64,000 nt of DNA from Bradyrhizobium huanghuaihaiense (GTDB lineage Bacteria > Pseudomonadota > Alphaproteobacteria > Rhizobiales > Xanthobacteraceae). Shown piece by piece: positions 35,063-44,300 of the stretch. Position numbers and translations under genes: made by a program. Location: positions 124,001-188,000 of the forward strand of contig NZ_VLLA01000015.1 of the NCBI RefSeq assembly GCF_007830635.1, written 5' to 3'. The notes below the pieces were generated by a model. The model was given only the letters and a program-made list of their open reading frames with translations. It searched no databases and had not been told where the DNA came from. Each line of letters begins with the position of its first letter. Positions within the stretch are counted from its first letter, which is position 1.

Positions 35063-35887
35063 TCACGTCCCCACACACAACGTGGCGCGCTGCTTGCGCA
35101 GCAGCGCGATCACGGACAGTGCGGTGATCAATCCGGTCTTGGGATTCTCGGACGGGATGTTCTCGATCGACATCGAGAAGCGCGCCGAATCCGCCTCGAC
35201 CTCGACGCGATGAACGTTGCGCGTCACGGTCGGGTCGGCCCAAACCTGCATCTGGGTGCGATCGGGGCCGATGCCCGCCAGCGACAGCGCGACGGCGACG
35301 TTGACGTTCGCCGGAAAGCCCTTCGCCGCCTCGCGCGCGCTGCCCTCGAACAGTTTCAGCGGCTCGCGCAGATTGTCGATGTCGATGTTGTTCTGGACAA
35401 TGAAGGGCGCGCCCTTCAGTCCGTCGATCGGCTTGCGCGTCACCATCTTCACCGAATGGATGGTGCCGATCGCGGCGGCGTTGACGGCATCGAGGCCGAT
35501 CAGCGCGCCGGTCGGCACGATGATGCGGCCGCCATTGGCGCGGGCGAGATCGACCAGATCGAAATTGTCGAGCAGCCCGCCGATGCTGACCACGACCGCG
35601 GCCCTGCCGCGCTTCACCGCGGGCTCGACGATCGCACGCAGCTGGCTGCTCGGCGCGCATTCGACCACGATGTCGGCGGCGTCGCCGAGCTGGTCGAGCG
35701 GCAGGATTTTCGGCGAGCGGCGCAGGCCGTTGATGAAGGCCTGATGCTTGGCGGGGTCGCGCACCGCCACGGCCGAGAGCGACAGGCCCTCGATGCCCTG
35801 ATCGAGCGCGGCCGCAACCTTGGTGCCGATCGAGCCCAGGCCCGCGATGGCCACCCGCAATTCGCTCGAAGCCTTCTGATCCGTCAT
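35063..35887 (-). CDS. nadX: Aspartate dehydrogenase (NadX family)
   Basis: The protein has 274 residues from ATG 35887. The NAD site is VAIAGLGSIGTKVAAALD; the family core is VVSIGGLLDNFDLVDLARAN, RIIVPTGALIGLDAVNAAAI, GFPANVNVAVALSLAG and the His of TRNVHRVEVEAD. Such enzymes convert L-aspartate to iminoaspartate or oxaloacetate with NAD(P), feeding NAD synthesis or aspartate use. It sits 36 bases behind the LysR gene on the same strand, so the two are probably one operon, divergent from a dicarboxylate-type MFS gene. Confidence 0.88.
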   Translation of the reverse strand: MTDQKASSELRVAIAGLGSIGTKVAAALDQGIEGLSLSAVAVRDPAKHQAFINGLRRSPKILPLDQLGDAADIVVECAPSSQLRAIVEPAVKRGRAAVVVSIGGLLDNFDLVDLARANGGRIIVPTGALIGLDAVNAAAIGTIHSVKMVTRKPIDGLKGAPFIVQNNIDIDNLREPLKLFEGSAREAAKGFPANVNVAVALSLAGIGPDRTQMQVWADPTVTRNVHRVEVEADSARFSMSIENIPSENPKTGLITALSVIALLRKQRATLCVGT

Positions 35888-35923
35888 CGCATCACCTTCT
35901 GTCCAGGCCGATGTCATAGCCTC

Positions 35924-36841
35924 TCAAGCCTCCCGCGCATAGCTGCGCAGGCGCGCCTCCAGCACGGCCAGCATGGCATCGCGGGCCGGATCGCGCGAGC
36001 CGCGCAGCCAGGCGGCGGCGAGCGGTAGGCGGCCGACCGGGCCGCCCTGCTTCGGCCGAAGCGGCACGAAGCGCACGCCTGAGACCGCCATCCGCGTGGT
36101 CCAGCGCGGCACAATGGCAACCCCGAGCTTCGTTGCCACCAGATGGATGATGGTCTGCTTTTCGTCGGCGACCTGCACGATGCGCGGCGTGAGGCCGGCC
36201 TGCTCGAACAGTTTTATCGTGAGGTCGTGGCTGTGCGGCCGCGAGCGGCGGTCCGGCACCAGCATCGCCTCGTCGGCGATCTGCGCCAGCGTGATCGACT
36301 TTCGCTCGGCCAGCGCATGCCGCTGCGGGAACGCCACGATGGCGGTCTCCTGGAGCAGGTCGCGGAATTCGAGACGCTTGTCCGCACTGTCGGGCGGGCG
36401 GACGAAGGCGAGATCGAGCGCGCCGGTCAAAATCTTTGGCAGCAGCCGGACCGTCTTGTCCTCGAGCAGCTGCACCGCGATGTCGGGATGCTTGTCGCGG
36501 AAGTCGCGCAGCAGCGGCGGCAGGAGCCCGGCCGCCGCGCTGTCGATGGCGCCGATCCGCAGCCGCCGCGCGGCTCCCGCACGCGAGCGATTGCGAAGGT
36601 TGTTCTCGACCGCCTCGACCTTGGCGAGGATGGCGCGGGCATCGCGCAGCAGCGTGGTGCCATCCTCGGTGAGCGAGACCGCGCGCGTGGTTCGCGCAAA
36701 CAGCCGTGTGCCGAGATCCTCCTCAAGCAGCCTGATCTGGCGGCCGAGCGCGGAGGGCAGCATCTGGAGCTGCTGCGCCGCATGGCCGAAATGCAGCTGC
36801 TCGGCTGCCGCCACGAAGCATCGAAGCTGATGCAATTCCAT
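35924..36841 (-). CDS. LysR family regulator of the C4-acid locus
   Basis: The protein has 305 residues. The HTH is MELHQLRCFVAAAEQLHFGH followed by SALGRQIRLLEEDLGTRLFA. The effector domain begins near residue 92 (RRLRIGAIDSAAAGLLPPLL) and shows LAFVRPPDSADKRLEFRDLL, as in the BenM/CatM-like branch. It is divergent from the MFS gene at 36997, with a T-N11-A box at 36872-36892, and upstream of aspartate dehydrogenase on its own strand. Confidence 0.93.
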   Translation of the reverse strand: MELHQLRCFVAAAEQLHFGHAAQQLQMLPSALGRQIRLLEEDLGTRLFARTTRAVSLTEDGTTLLRDARAILAKVEAVENNLRNRSRAGAARRLRIGAIDSAAAGLLPPLLRDFRDKHPDIAVQLLEDKTVRLLPKILTGALDLAFVRPPDSADKRLEFRDLLQETAIVAFPQRHALAERKSITLAQIADEAMLVPDRRSRPHSHDLTIKLFEQAGLTPRIVQVADEKQTIIHLVATKLGVAIVPRWTTRMAVSGVRFVPLRPKQGGPVGRLPLAAAWLRGSRDPARDAMLAVLEARLRSYAREA

Positions 36842-36871
36842 TCCGGATCCTCTCGTCTCGCCTGGCGAGGA

Positions 36872-36892
36872 TTATATCATTTTTTTGTATAA
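36872..36892. promoter_or_regulatory. LysR-type operator, TTATA-N11-TATAA
   Basis: Two perfect 5-base inverted arms with an 11-base spacer fit the LysR T-N11-A consensus exactly. The site is 31 bases upstream of the LysR start in the intergenic region shared with the MFS gene. Confidence 0.7.
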
Positions 36893-36996
36893 ACTAGCGC
36901 CGATTGAGTCCCTCTCCTTCCCCCGCCTAGGCTTGTTGCAGGCAGGGCCCCTCGGGTCCGCCGACACAACAACAAGCCGGAACCGAGGAGGCCAGG

Positions 36997-38295
36997 GTGG
37001 CGAGCGAGATTCAGACGCGCGTGCTGCGCAAGATCACTTGGCGCATCGTTCCCTTCATCATGCTGCTGTACTTCGTCGCCTTCATCGACCGCGTCAATAT
37101 CGGCTTCGCCTCGCTGACGATGAACAAGGACATCGGCCTGTCGCCGGCGGTCTACGGCTTCGGCGCCGGCATCTTCTTCTGGGGCTATTTCCTGTTCGAG
37201 GTGCCCTCCAACATCATCCTGCACAAGATCGGCGCGCGGATCTGGATCGCGCGGGTGATGATCACCTGGGGCCTGGTCTCGGCCGCGATGGCCTTCGTGC
37301 AAGGGCCGACCAGCTTCTACATCCTGCGCTTCCTGCTCGGCGTTGCGGAGGCCGGCTTCTTTCCCGGCATCATCCTCTACCTCTCCTACTGGTTCCCGGC
37401 GCGGCAGCGCGCCGCGGTGACCGCGCTGTTCATGGCGGCGGCGCCGCTCTCGACGGTGCTGGGCTCGCCGATCTCGGGCGCGCTGCTAGAGATGGACGGA
37501 CTGCTCGGCTTTAGGGGTTGGCAATGGCTGTTCGTGCTGGAGGCGCTGCCGGCCCTGCTGCTCGGCTTCGTCGTGCTCGGCTTCCTCACCGACCGCCCCG
37601 AGAAGGCGAAATGGCTCACTGATGACGAGCGGCGCTGGCTGGTCGAGACCATGAACGTGGAAACCACCAGCAAGGCCGCGACCGCGAGCCACAGCATCTG
37701 GCGGGGCCTCGCCGATCCGCGCGTGCTGGCGCTGTCGCTGATCTATTTCGGCACCTCGGCCGGCCTCTACACGCTCGGCGTCTGGGCGCCGCAGATCATC
37801 AAGCAGTTCGGCCTGTCCTCGCTCCAGGTCGGCTTCCTCAATGCGCTGCCGGCGACCGCCGCCGTCGTCGCCATGATCCTGTGGGCGCGGCATTCGGACC
37901 GCACCGGCGAGCGCACCTGGCACGTCGTCTGGGCCTGCCTGATAGCGGCTGCGGGCCTTGCCTATGCAGGCCTGGCGGCGGGCGTAGTTGCCGTGCTGGT
38001 CGCGCTGACGCTCGTGAATATCGGCATCTCCTCCGCAAAACCTCCGCTGTGGAGCATGCCGACGCTGTTCCTGTCCGGCCCCGCGGCCGCGGCGGGAATC
38101 GCCACCATCAACTCCATCGGCAATCTCGGCGGCTTCGTCGGCCCCGCCATGATCGGCTGGATCAAGGACCAGACCGGCAGCTTTGTCGGCGGTCTCTATT
38201 TCGTCAGCGGCCTGCTCGTTCTCTCCGCCGTCCTGACCCTGCTATTGTCGCGCGCGAAAACCGCGCCCGTCGAACCCGTCCCGCAATCCCACTGA
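36997..38295 (+). CDS. MFS transporter, anion:cation symporter (tartrate/phthalate-like) type
   Basis: The protein has 432 residues and 12 helices. The N-terminus is VLRKITWRIVPFIMLLYFVA FIDRVNIGFA, the signature of the ACS family (tartrate, phthalate and hydroxyphenylacetate carriers), with IPARQRAAVTALF-type FPARQRAAVTAL in the first half. The start is GTG 36997, after GAGGAGGCCAGG. The tartrate/malate dehydrogenase follows 21 bases later, supporting a C4 hydroxy-dicarboxylate substrate. Confidence 0.9.
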   Translation: MASEIQTRVLRKITWRIVPFIMLLYFVAFIDRVNIGFASLTMNKDIGLSPAVYGFGAGIFFWGYFLFEVPSNIILHKIGARIWIARVMITWGLVSAAMAFVQGPTSFYILRFLLGVAEAGFFPGIILYLSYWFPARQRAAVTALFMAAAPLSTVLGSPISGALLEMDGLLGFRGWQWLFVLEALPALLLGFVVLGFLTDRPEKAKWLTDDERRWLVETMNVETTSKAATASHSIWRGLADPRVLALSLIYFGTSAGLYTLGVWAPQIIKQFGLSSLQVGFLNALPATAAVVAMILWARHSDRTGERTWHVVWACLIAAAGLAYAGLAAGVVAVLVALTLVNIGISSAKPPLWSMPTLFLSGPAAAAGIATINSIGNLGGFVGPAMIGWIKDQTGSFVGGLYFVSGLLVLSAVLTLLLSRAKTAPVEPVPQSH

Positions 38296-38316
38296 TATCT
38301 CAAACGGAGCCTTCCC

Positions 38317-39390
38317 ATGCGCACCCATTCGATTGCAGCCATTCCCGCCGACGGCATCGGCCCCGAGGTGATATCGGCCGGCGTCCGCGTGCTGGAGGCT
38401 CTGGCAAAACGCAGCGGCGATCTCGCCTTCAACGTCAAGACGTTCGATTGGGGCTCCGACTATTACAAGAAGCACGGCGTGATGATGCCGGCGGACGGCC
38501 TCACTGAGCTGAAGAAGTTCGACGCGATCTACTTCGGCGCGGTCGGCGCGCCTGATGTCCCCGACCACATCACGCTGTGGGGCCTGCGCCTGCCGATCTG
38601 CCAGGGCTTTGACCAATACGCCAATGTGCGGCCGACCAAGATTTTGCCCGGCGTCGCCTCGCCGCTGCGCAATGTCGGCGTCGGCGATCTCGACTGGGTG
38701 ATCGTGCGCGAGAACTCGGAAGGCGAATATGCCGGCATGGGCGGCCGCGCCCACAAGGACCTGCCTGAGGAGGTCGGCACCGAGGTTGCTGTCTTCACCC
38801 GCGTCGGCGTCACCCGCATCATGCGCTATGCATTCCAGCTCGCGCAGTCGCGTCCGCGCAGATTCCTGACCGTCGTGACCAAGTCGAACGCGCAGCGCCA
38901 TGGCATGGTGATGTGGGACGAGATCGCAGCCGAGGTCGCCGGCGAATTCCCCGACGTGACCTGGGACAAGATGCTGGTCGACGCCATGACGGTGCGGATG
39001 ACGCTGCATCCGAAGAGCCTCGACACCATCGTCGCCACCAACCTGCACGCCGACATCCTCTCCGATCTCGCCGGCGCGCTGGCCGGCAGCCTCGGCGTCG
39101 CGCCGACCGGCAATATCGATCCGCAGCGCCGCTTCCCCTCGATGTTCGAGCCGATCCACGGCTCGGCCTTCGACATCACCGGCAAGGGCATCGCCAATCC
39201 GGTCGCGACGTTCTGGACCGGCGCGCAGATGCTCGAGCATCTCGGCGAGAAGGATGCGGCCAGCCGATTGATGGCAGCAGTCGAGCGCGTCTGCGCGGCC
39301 GGCGTGCTGACACCCGACGTCGGGGGCAAGGCGACGACGAAGGACGTGACCGATGCCGTGATCGACGCAATCCACGGCTCGAACGTCTAG
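38317..39390 (+). CDS. Tartrate/D-malate dehydrogenase (TtuC/DmlA-type)
   Basis: The protein has 357 residues. It belongs to the isocitrate/isopropylmalate dehydrogenase family: PADGIGPEVISAGVRVLEAL, FGAVGAPDVPDHITLWGLRL, FDQYANVRPTKILPG, VIVRENSEGEYAGMGGR, TVVTKSNAQRH, KMLVDAMTVRM and the metal-binding DILSDLAGALAGSLGVAPTG. The DHITLWGLRL and ENSEGEY loops are those of tartrate and D-malate dehydrogenases rather than LeuB. It oxidatively decarboxylates the hydroxy-acid with NAD and divalent metal. With the MFS gene it forms a C4-acid uptake and use operon. Confidence 0.9.
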   Translation: MRTHSIAAIPADGIGPEVISAGVRVLEALAKRSGDLAFNVKTFDWGSDYYKKHGVMMPADGLTELKKFDAIYFGAVGAPDVPDHITLWGLRLPICQGFDQYANVRPTKILPGVASPLRNVGVGDLDWVIVRENSEGEYAGMGGRAHKDLPEEVGTEVAVFTRVGVTRIMRYAFQLAQSRPRRFLTVVTKSNAQRHGMVMWDEIAAEVAGEFPDVTWDKMLVDAMTVRMTLHPKSLDTIVATNLHADILSDLAGALAGSLGVAPTGNIDPQRRFPSMFEPIHGSAFDITGKGIANPVATFWTGAQMLEHLGEKDAASRLMAAVERVCAAGVLTPDVGGKATTKDVTDAVIDAIHGSNV

Positions 39391-39426
39391 TTGGCCAACG
39401 CGAGTTTCGGCCGGCCGATCGCGACG

Positions 39427-40305
39427 TCACCGCACGCCGTAGCGGGCGAACGCGTCGGCGATCTTGAGGTCGATGAGCTTTGCCGCCGAGACGTCACGAT
39501 CGCCGCCGGCGTTGTCGCCCTGCCTGAGCCTGGCAAGTCCGCGTCCATAGAGCGCGCTTGCCAGGTTTGGCGCCAGCCGCAGCGCGGAATCGTAGTCGTC
39601 GATGGCCGCGGCGAACTGCCCCATCTTCAGATGGATCAGCGCGCGTGAATCGTATGTCGCGGCATCGTTGGATACCGACTGAATCACCTTATCGCAATCG
39701 TCGAGCCCGGCCTGCAGGTCGCCGATGATCGCTCGCGTCCAGCAGCGTCCGCTCCGCGCCCACGTCAAGTTCGGATCGAGGCGAATGGCCTCGTCGAAAT
39801 CCCGCGCGGCCCGATCATACTGGTTCAGCTTCAGGTGGGCTTCGGCGCGGTTGGCGAAGGCGTTGCCATAGGCCGGGTTGAGCCTGATCGCCTCGTCGAA
39901 GGACTTGACCGCGTCCTCATATGCTCCCTTCCTCAAATAGGCGACGCCGCGATTATTGACCGGCTTGACATAGCCTTTGGCGAGCTCGATCGCCCGATCG
40001 AAATCGCTGATCGCGCGGTCGTACTCCGCCGCGGCGGCATAGGCGTTGCCGCGATTGTTGTAAGCCAGAGCCAGCGCCTCCGGCTTGGCATCGCCCGAAC
40101 TGATGAGCGCCGTACAGCCGGCGATCCGAACCTGGGCCGGAATGCTGTCCGTACCGTTGCACTGCGCAATGCTCTGGAGATGACTTTTCTTCTGCGGCTG
40201 CTGCGCGACCGCGGACGAGGGCTGCTGCGCGACCGCGGACGAGCCGATCGACAGCAGCACGAGAACGGGCGCTACGCTGTCGATAATGGCAGCCCTGATC
40301 GTCAT
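39427..40305 (-). CDS. Exported TPR-repeat protein
   Basis: The protein has 292 residues. A signal peptide (MTIRAAIIDSVAPVLVLLSI) precedes a duplicated SSAVAQQP segment and then six or so tetratricopeptide repeats such as ALAYNNRGNAYAAAAEYDRA and AYGNAFANRAEAHLKLNQYD. It starts 12 bases after the FecR-domain gene and is clearly in the same operon. TPRs bind protein partners; a scaffold role in the periplasm with the FecR-domain protein is inferred. Confidence 0.88.
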   Translation of the reverse strand: MTIRAAIIDSVAPVLVLLSIGSSAVAQQPSSAVAQQPQKKSHLQSIAQCNGTDSIPAQVRIAGCTALISSGDAKPEALALAYNNRGNAYAAAAEYDRAISDFDRAIELAKGYVKPVNNRGVAYLRKGAYEDAVKSFDEAIRLNPAYGNAFANRAEAHLKLNQYDRAARDFDEAIRLDPNLTWARSGRCWTRAIIGDLQAGLDDCDKVIQSVSNDAATYDSRALIHLKMGQFAAAIDDYDSALRLAPNLASALYGRGLARLRQGDNAGGDRDVSAAKLIDLKIADAFARYGVR

Positions 40306-40317
40306 GTCCGTGCCGCT

Positions 40318-40965
40318 TCAGCATCCTCTGCAGATGTTCAGCCTGGGACCACCGCTCCCCTGCTCGGGCGCCGCAGCAGTCACGCGCTTCTTCACCAATT
40401 TGCTCTTGCCCTCTTCGATGAGGGTCGAGAACCTGACCGCGCCGTCATCCGCGACTTCGATATGCGGCGTGGTGCCCCGGATCCCCATCGTTGCAACGGG
40501 CGTATCGACTTTCATATCGCCGCTCTTCGCGATCTGGCCTGCAACAAAGGTCGCCGTTCCCTTGGCCAGATTGAAGAACGTTGCGTTGGACTTGCCCTCC
40601 GGCTCGTACACGTACTCGTCCAGGGTCATGCGCGCGTTGCTCGACAGATTGAACGACGAGCCGTCGCTGAAATTGATGCTGACCCGGCTGTCCGCCCCGG
40701 TTCGCACGACGTCGCGCAGATACACGACATCGCCGACCTTGGTTTGCGCAGCCGGATCGCCGAGCTTCGCCTGAACGACGACCGCACCTGCATGCTCGAT
40801 CGAGACCGAGCCTGCAACGGCGACGACCTTGCCGATGGGTTTCGGCACAACGTCCTCGGGGCCGCGTGTCGCGGGATTGACTTGAGCCTGCGCTGGCGCA
40901 GCGAGAACGCTCGCCGATGCCCAAATGAAGCCAGTGACCAAAACTGCAATCGTATGCCTGCACAT
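40318..40965 (-). CDS. Exported FecR-domain protein
   Basis: The protein has 215 residues from ATG 40965. A signal peptide (about 1-30) is followed by a FecR-type beta domain (about 45-185): GKVVAVAGSVSIEHAGAVVV, VGDVVYLRDVVRTGADSRVS, INFSDGSSFNLSSNARMTLD and MKVDTPVATMGIRGTTPHIE. The end is basic, with two cysteines in NICRGC. There is no sigma-factor or TonB receptor gene nearby, so this is not a classical FecR anti-sigma protein. The same domain forms the start of the divergent 1363-residue protein. Confidence 0.88.
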   Translation of the reverse strand: MCRHTIAVLVTGFIWASASVLAAPAQAQVNPATRGPEDVVPKPIGKVVAVAGSVSIEHAGAVVVQAKLGDPAAQTKVGDVVYLRDVVRTGADSRVSINFSDGSSFNLSSNARMTLDEYVYEPEGKSNATFFNLAKGTATFVAGQIAKSGDMKVDTPVATMGIRGTTPHIEVADDGAVRFSTLIEEGKSKLVKKRVTAAAPEQGSGGPRLNICRGC

Positions 40966-41399
40966 GACCCGCCCTTTCCGAGAAGATCTGCATGGCGCTT
41001 GATGGGAGCTATGTGAGCTTCGACCAAGCTCGCAATTCGTGCATCGTGAATATCTACAACCTGGGTCGGTCCTAACGGACCTGCCCTCCAGAAGAAGCAA
41101 TTCTTCCGCGCTCGATCTTAAGCCCAAGCCGTTTGCCTGGCCAGCGAAAGTGCGCTAGATATCGCATAGCTCAAGCGTCAACTTCTTGAGAGCGCAAATT
41201 GCTGTGGCGGAGAGATATCTCCGCTGAACCTGCCATCACCTTGGCAATACCTATAAAGTTCGCATTTCATATCAGACGTTTTCGGCGTGCAGGCCTGGGG
41301 TTGCTAGCGCCAAAAATTGCGCCCGCGGCGTAGCAAAACCGACAAGAAGACCGCGGCACCGCGCCGAGCCGGAATTGTTCGGCGCGCGAGGCTACGGCC
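40966..41399. promoter_or_regulatory. Divergent intergenic region between the FecR-TPR operon and the RTX gene
   Basis: This 434-bp gap must carry both promoters. It is AT-richer near 41150-41290. I see no gene in it, and no clean operator. Confidence 0.5.
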
Positions 41400-44300
41400 A
41401 TGTCAGTTGCGTTTGGCGTTGGACCCCAGAACGGGGTCACTCAGACTTTTCCCCTCCAGATCATCGGCATCGTTCAAAGCACGTTGGGATACATTACCCT
41501 CACGCGCGAGAACGGCCCGGCCACGCAGGTCAGCATTGGCGACCTAATCTGCCGCCATGACGTAATCGAGACGGCTGCGGATGCGCAGATCGGTATTCGG
41601 CTTCTCGACGGCACCATATTCAGCGTCGGCAGCGGAGCTCGCGTCGAACTGCGCGAGTTCGCTTGCGAATCCGACTGCGCTTCGCGTTCGACCATCGTTG
41701 CGGTCACAAGCGGAAGCTTTGCGTTCGCGGCCGGGCGGCTGCCAAACAGCGGCACCCTGACGGTCGACACACCCCTAGGCAGCGTTCGCGGCCGCTCCCA
41801 TGCGACCGGCTTCGGCATCCTGACGATGGCGGCGCTGACGTTCTCGATGGTGAAAGAAGCGCAGGGATCGGACCCCGACGCCACGTATCTCGATAGCGAT
41901 ACGCTCACTTACAAGGACCTTCAGCACGGCGCCTTCGAGCTCATCACCAAGGAGCGGGTGCCGCGGCACATCATCGTCGACGATCCAGGCGAAACCGTCA
42001 TCCTGAACAGGATCGGCTCCTCGGTCAGTGTGAATCAGGTTACCAACAGCGCTGCTCGCATGGAGGAGCTGCGCGCAGCCCAACAGGACGTGCTCGCCAA
42101 TCTCACGCAAGGTCCGACAGGGTCCAGTACGCCACCTGGCGTCATCGCCCCCTCGCTGCAGCACATCAACTTCAACCCGGATAACGGGCCTGCGCCGCCA
42201 AACCTGCTTCCGCCACTGCCGCCGGCCGACATCCCCTTGATCGTACGTCCGCCGCCGTCACTGAACGTTCCTGCCGGGCCGACCGAAATCGACACGATCG
42301 CATTCAACGACACGTTCGCCGCGACAACCGGCACTTTCTCCGCCAGCAGCCCGATCGGTGCCGTCCTCACCTACGGTCTCAGCGGCGGGACGGCGGGCAC
42401 CACGGTCCTGGATGGACAGACCTACGATCTCTCGCAAACCGGTGCATATGGCACCCTCTATCTCAATAGTGCGTCCGGCGCCTACACTTTTGTTCCGAAC
42501 GCGGATGCCATCAATGCCCTGTCGTCGCCGACGACCATGAGCTTCATCATCACGGTCTCGGACACCGGGTTCTCGACGAGCCGAACCTTCGTCGTCAACA
42601 TCCACGGCGTCAACGACACTGCCATCATCTCCGGCAACGCCGCCGGCACAGTGGTGGAGGCGGGCGGCGTCGCCAATTCGGCGCCGGGCGCGCCGAGCGC
42701 AACCGGCACGCTGACAGACGCCGATGTCGACAATCCGCCCAACACCTTCACGGAGGTCAGTTCGCCGACCAGGAGCGCGGGCGGCTACGGCACGTTCACG
42801 ATGACAGTCGGCGGCGTGTGGACCTACACGCTCGACGATAGCAACGGTACAGTACAGTCGCTGAATGTCGGCGATACCCTGATCGATCGGTTCACCGTGA
42901 CCACGATCGACGGCACCCCGCAGCTGGTGACGATCACGATCAACGGCACCAATGACGCCGCAATCATCTCCGGGACGACGACCGGTTCAGTCGTCGAGGC
43001 GGGCGGCACTTCGCCCGGCACGCCGGTCGCGACGGGCACGCTTCTCGCCGCGGACGTCGACAATCCCGCCAACACGTTCGTGGCGGTCAATACGCCGACG
43101 GCAAGCGCGCACAGCTATGGCAGCTTCACCATCACCGCGGCCGGCCTGTGGATCTACACGCTGGACAATAACAGTACCGCAGTGCAGGCGCTCAACAATG
43201 GCGCCACGCTGACAGACAACTTCACGGTGACCTCGGCCGACGGCACCGCACAGACAGTGACGATCACCATCAACGGCAGCAACGATGGGGCGATCATTTC
43301 CGGAACGACGAGCGGCGCGGTGATCGAGGCCGGAGGTGTGGCCAATGGCACGCCCGGCACGCCGACCGCGACCGGCACGTTGACCGATCTCGACCCTGAC
43401 AATGCGTCGAACACCTTCACCCCGGTCACCACGCCAAAGGCCAGCGTGGGCGGCTACGGCACCTTCACGATGACGGCGCTTGGCACGTGGACCTACGCGC
43501 TCGACAATAGCAACGCGACGGTACAGGCGCTCAATGTCGGCAATACGCTGAACGACCAGTTCACCGTGACCACGGTCGACGGCACGCCGCAGCTGGTGAC
43601 GATCACGATCAACGGCACCAATGACGCCGCTTCAATTTCCGGAACGACGACGGGTTCGGTGCTCGAAGCCGGCGGCATCGCCTCCGGCACGCCAGTCGCG
43701 ACCGGCACCCTCACCGATACCGACCTCGACAATCCCGCCAACACCTTCACGGCGGTGACCTCGCCCCGGGCCAGCGACGGCGGCTACGGCACTTTCACGA
43801 TGACCGCGTCCGGGCTGTGGACCTATACGCTCGACAACGGCAACGCCGTGGTCGACGCGCTGGATGTCGGCGACACGATCGCCGATCATTTCACGGTGAC
43901 GTCAATCGACGGCACCACGCAAGAGGTGACGATCGCCATCCATGGCGCCAGCGACGCCGACCCCAACGACTTCGACAACCTGGCGACGGGATCGACCGTC
44001 GTCTCCGATCCCCCGTTCGTCTTCGGCACGCCTGGACACGACAGCGTCGCCGGTGGCGGCAGCGTTTCCCAGATCGTCTACGGCGGCGCCGGCGACGACA
44101 CCCTGAACGGAACCGGCGTGAACGACACCATCTACGGCGGATCCGGCAACGATACGATCAAGGGCAACAACGGGGCCGACATCATCTACGGCGGCTCCGG
44201 GCAGGACACGATCGCCGGCAGCAACGAGAACGACACCATCATCGGCGGCTTCGGTGCGGACAATCTCACGGGCAGCAACGGCGATGACGTCTTCGTCTAT

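Noticed and set aside
40318..40965. Classical FecR iron-signalling anti-sigma factor
   Set aside because: No ECF sigma factor or TonB-dependent receptor gene lies nearby, and the protein has an N-terminal signal rather than the usual cytoplasmic anti-sigma region.
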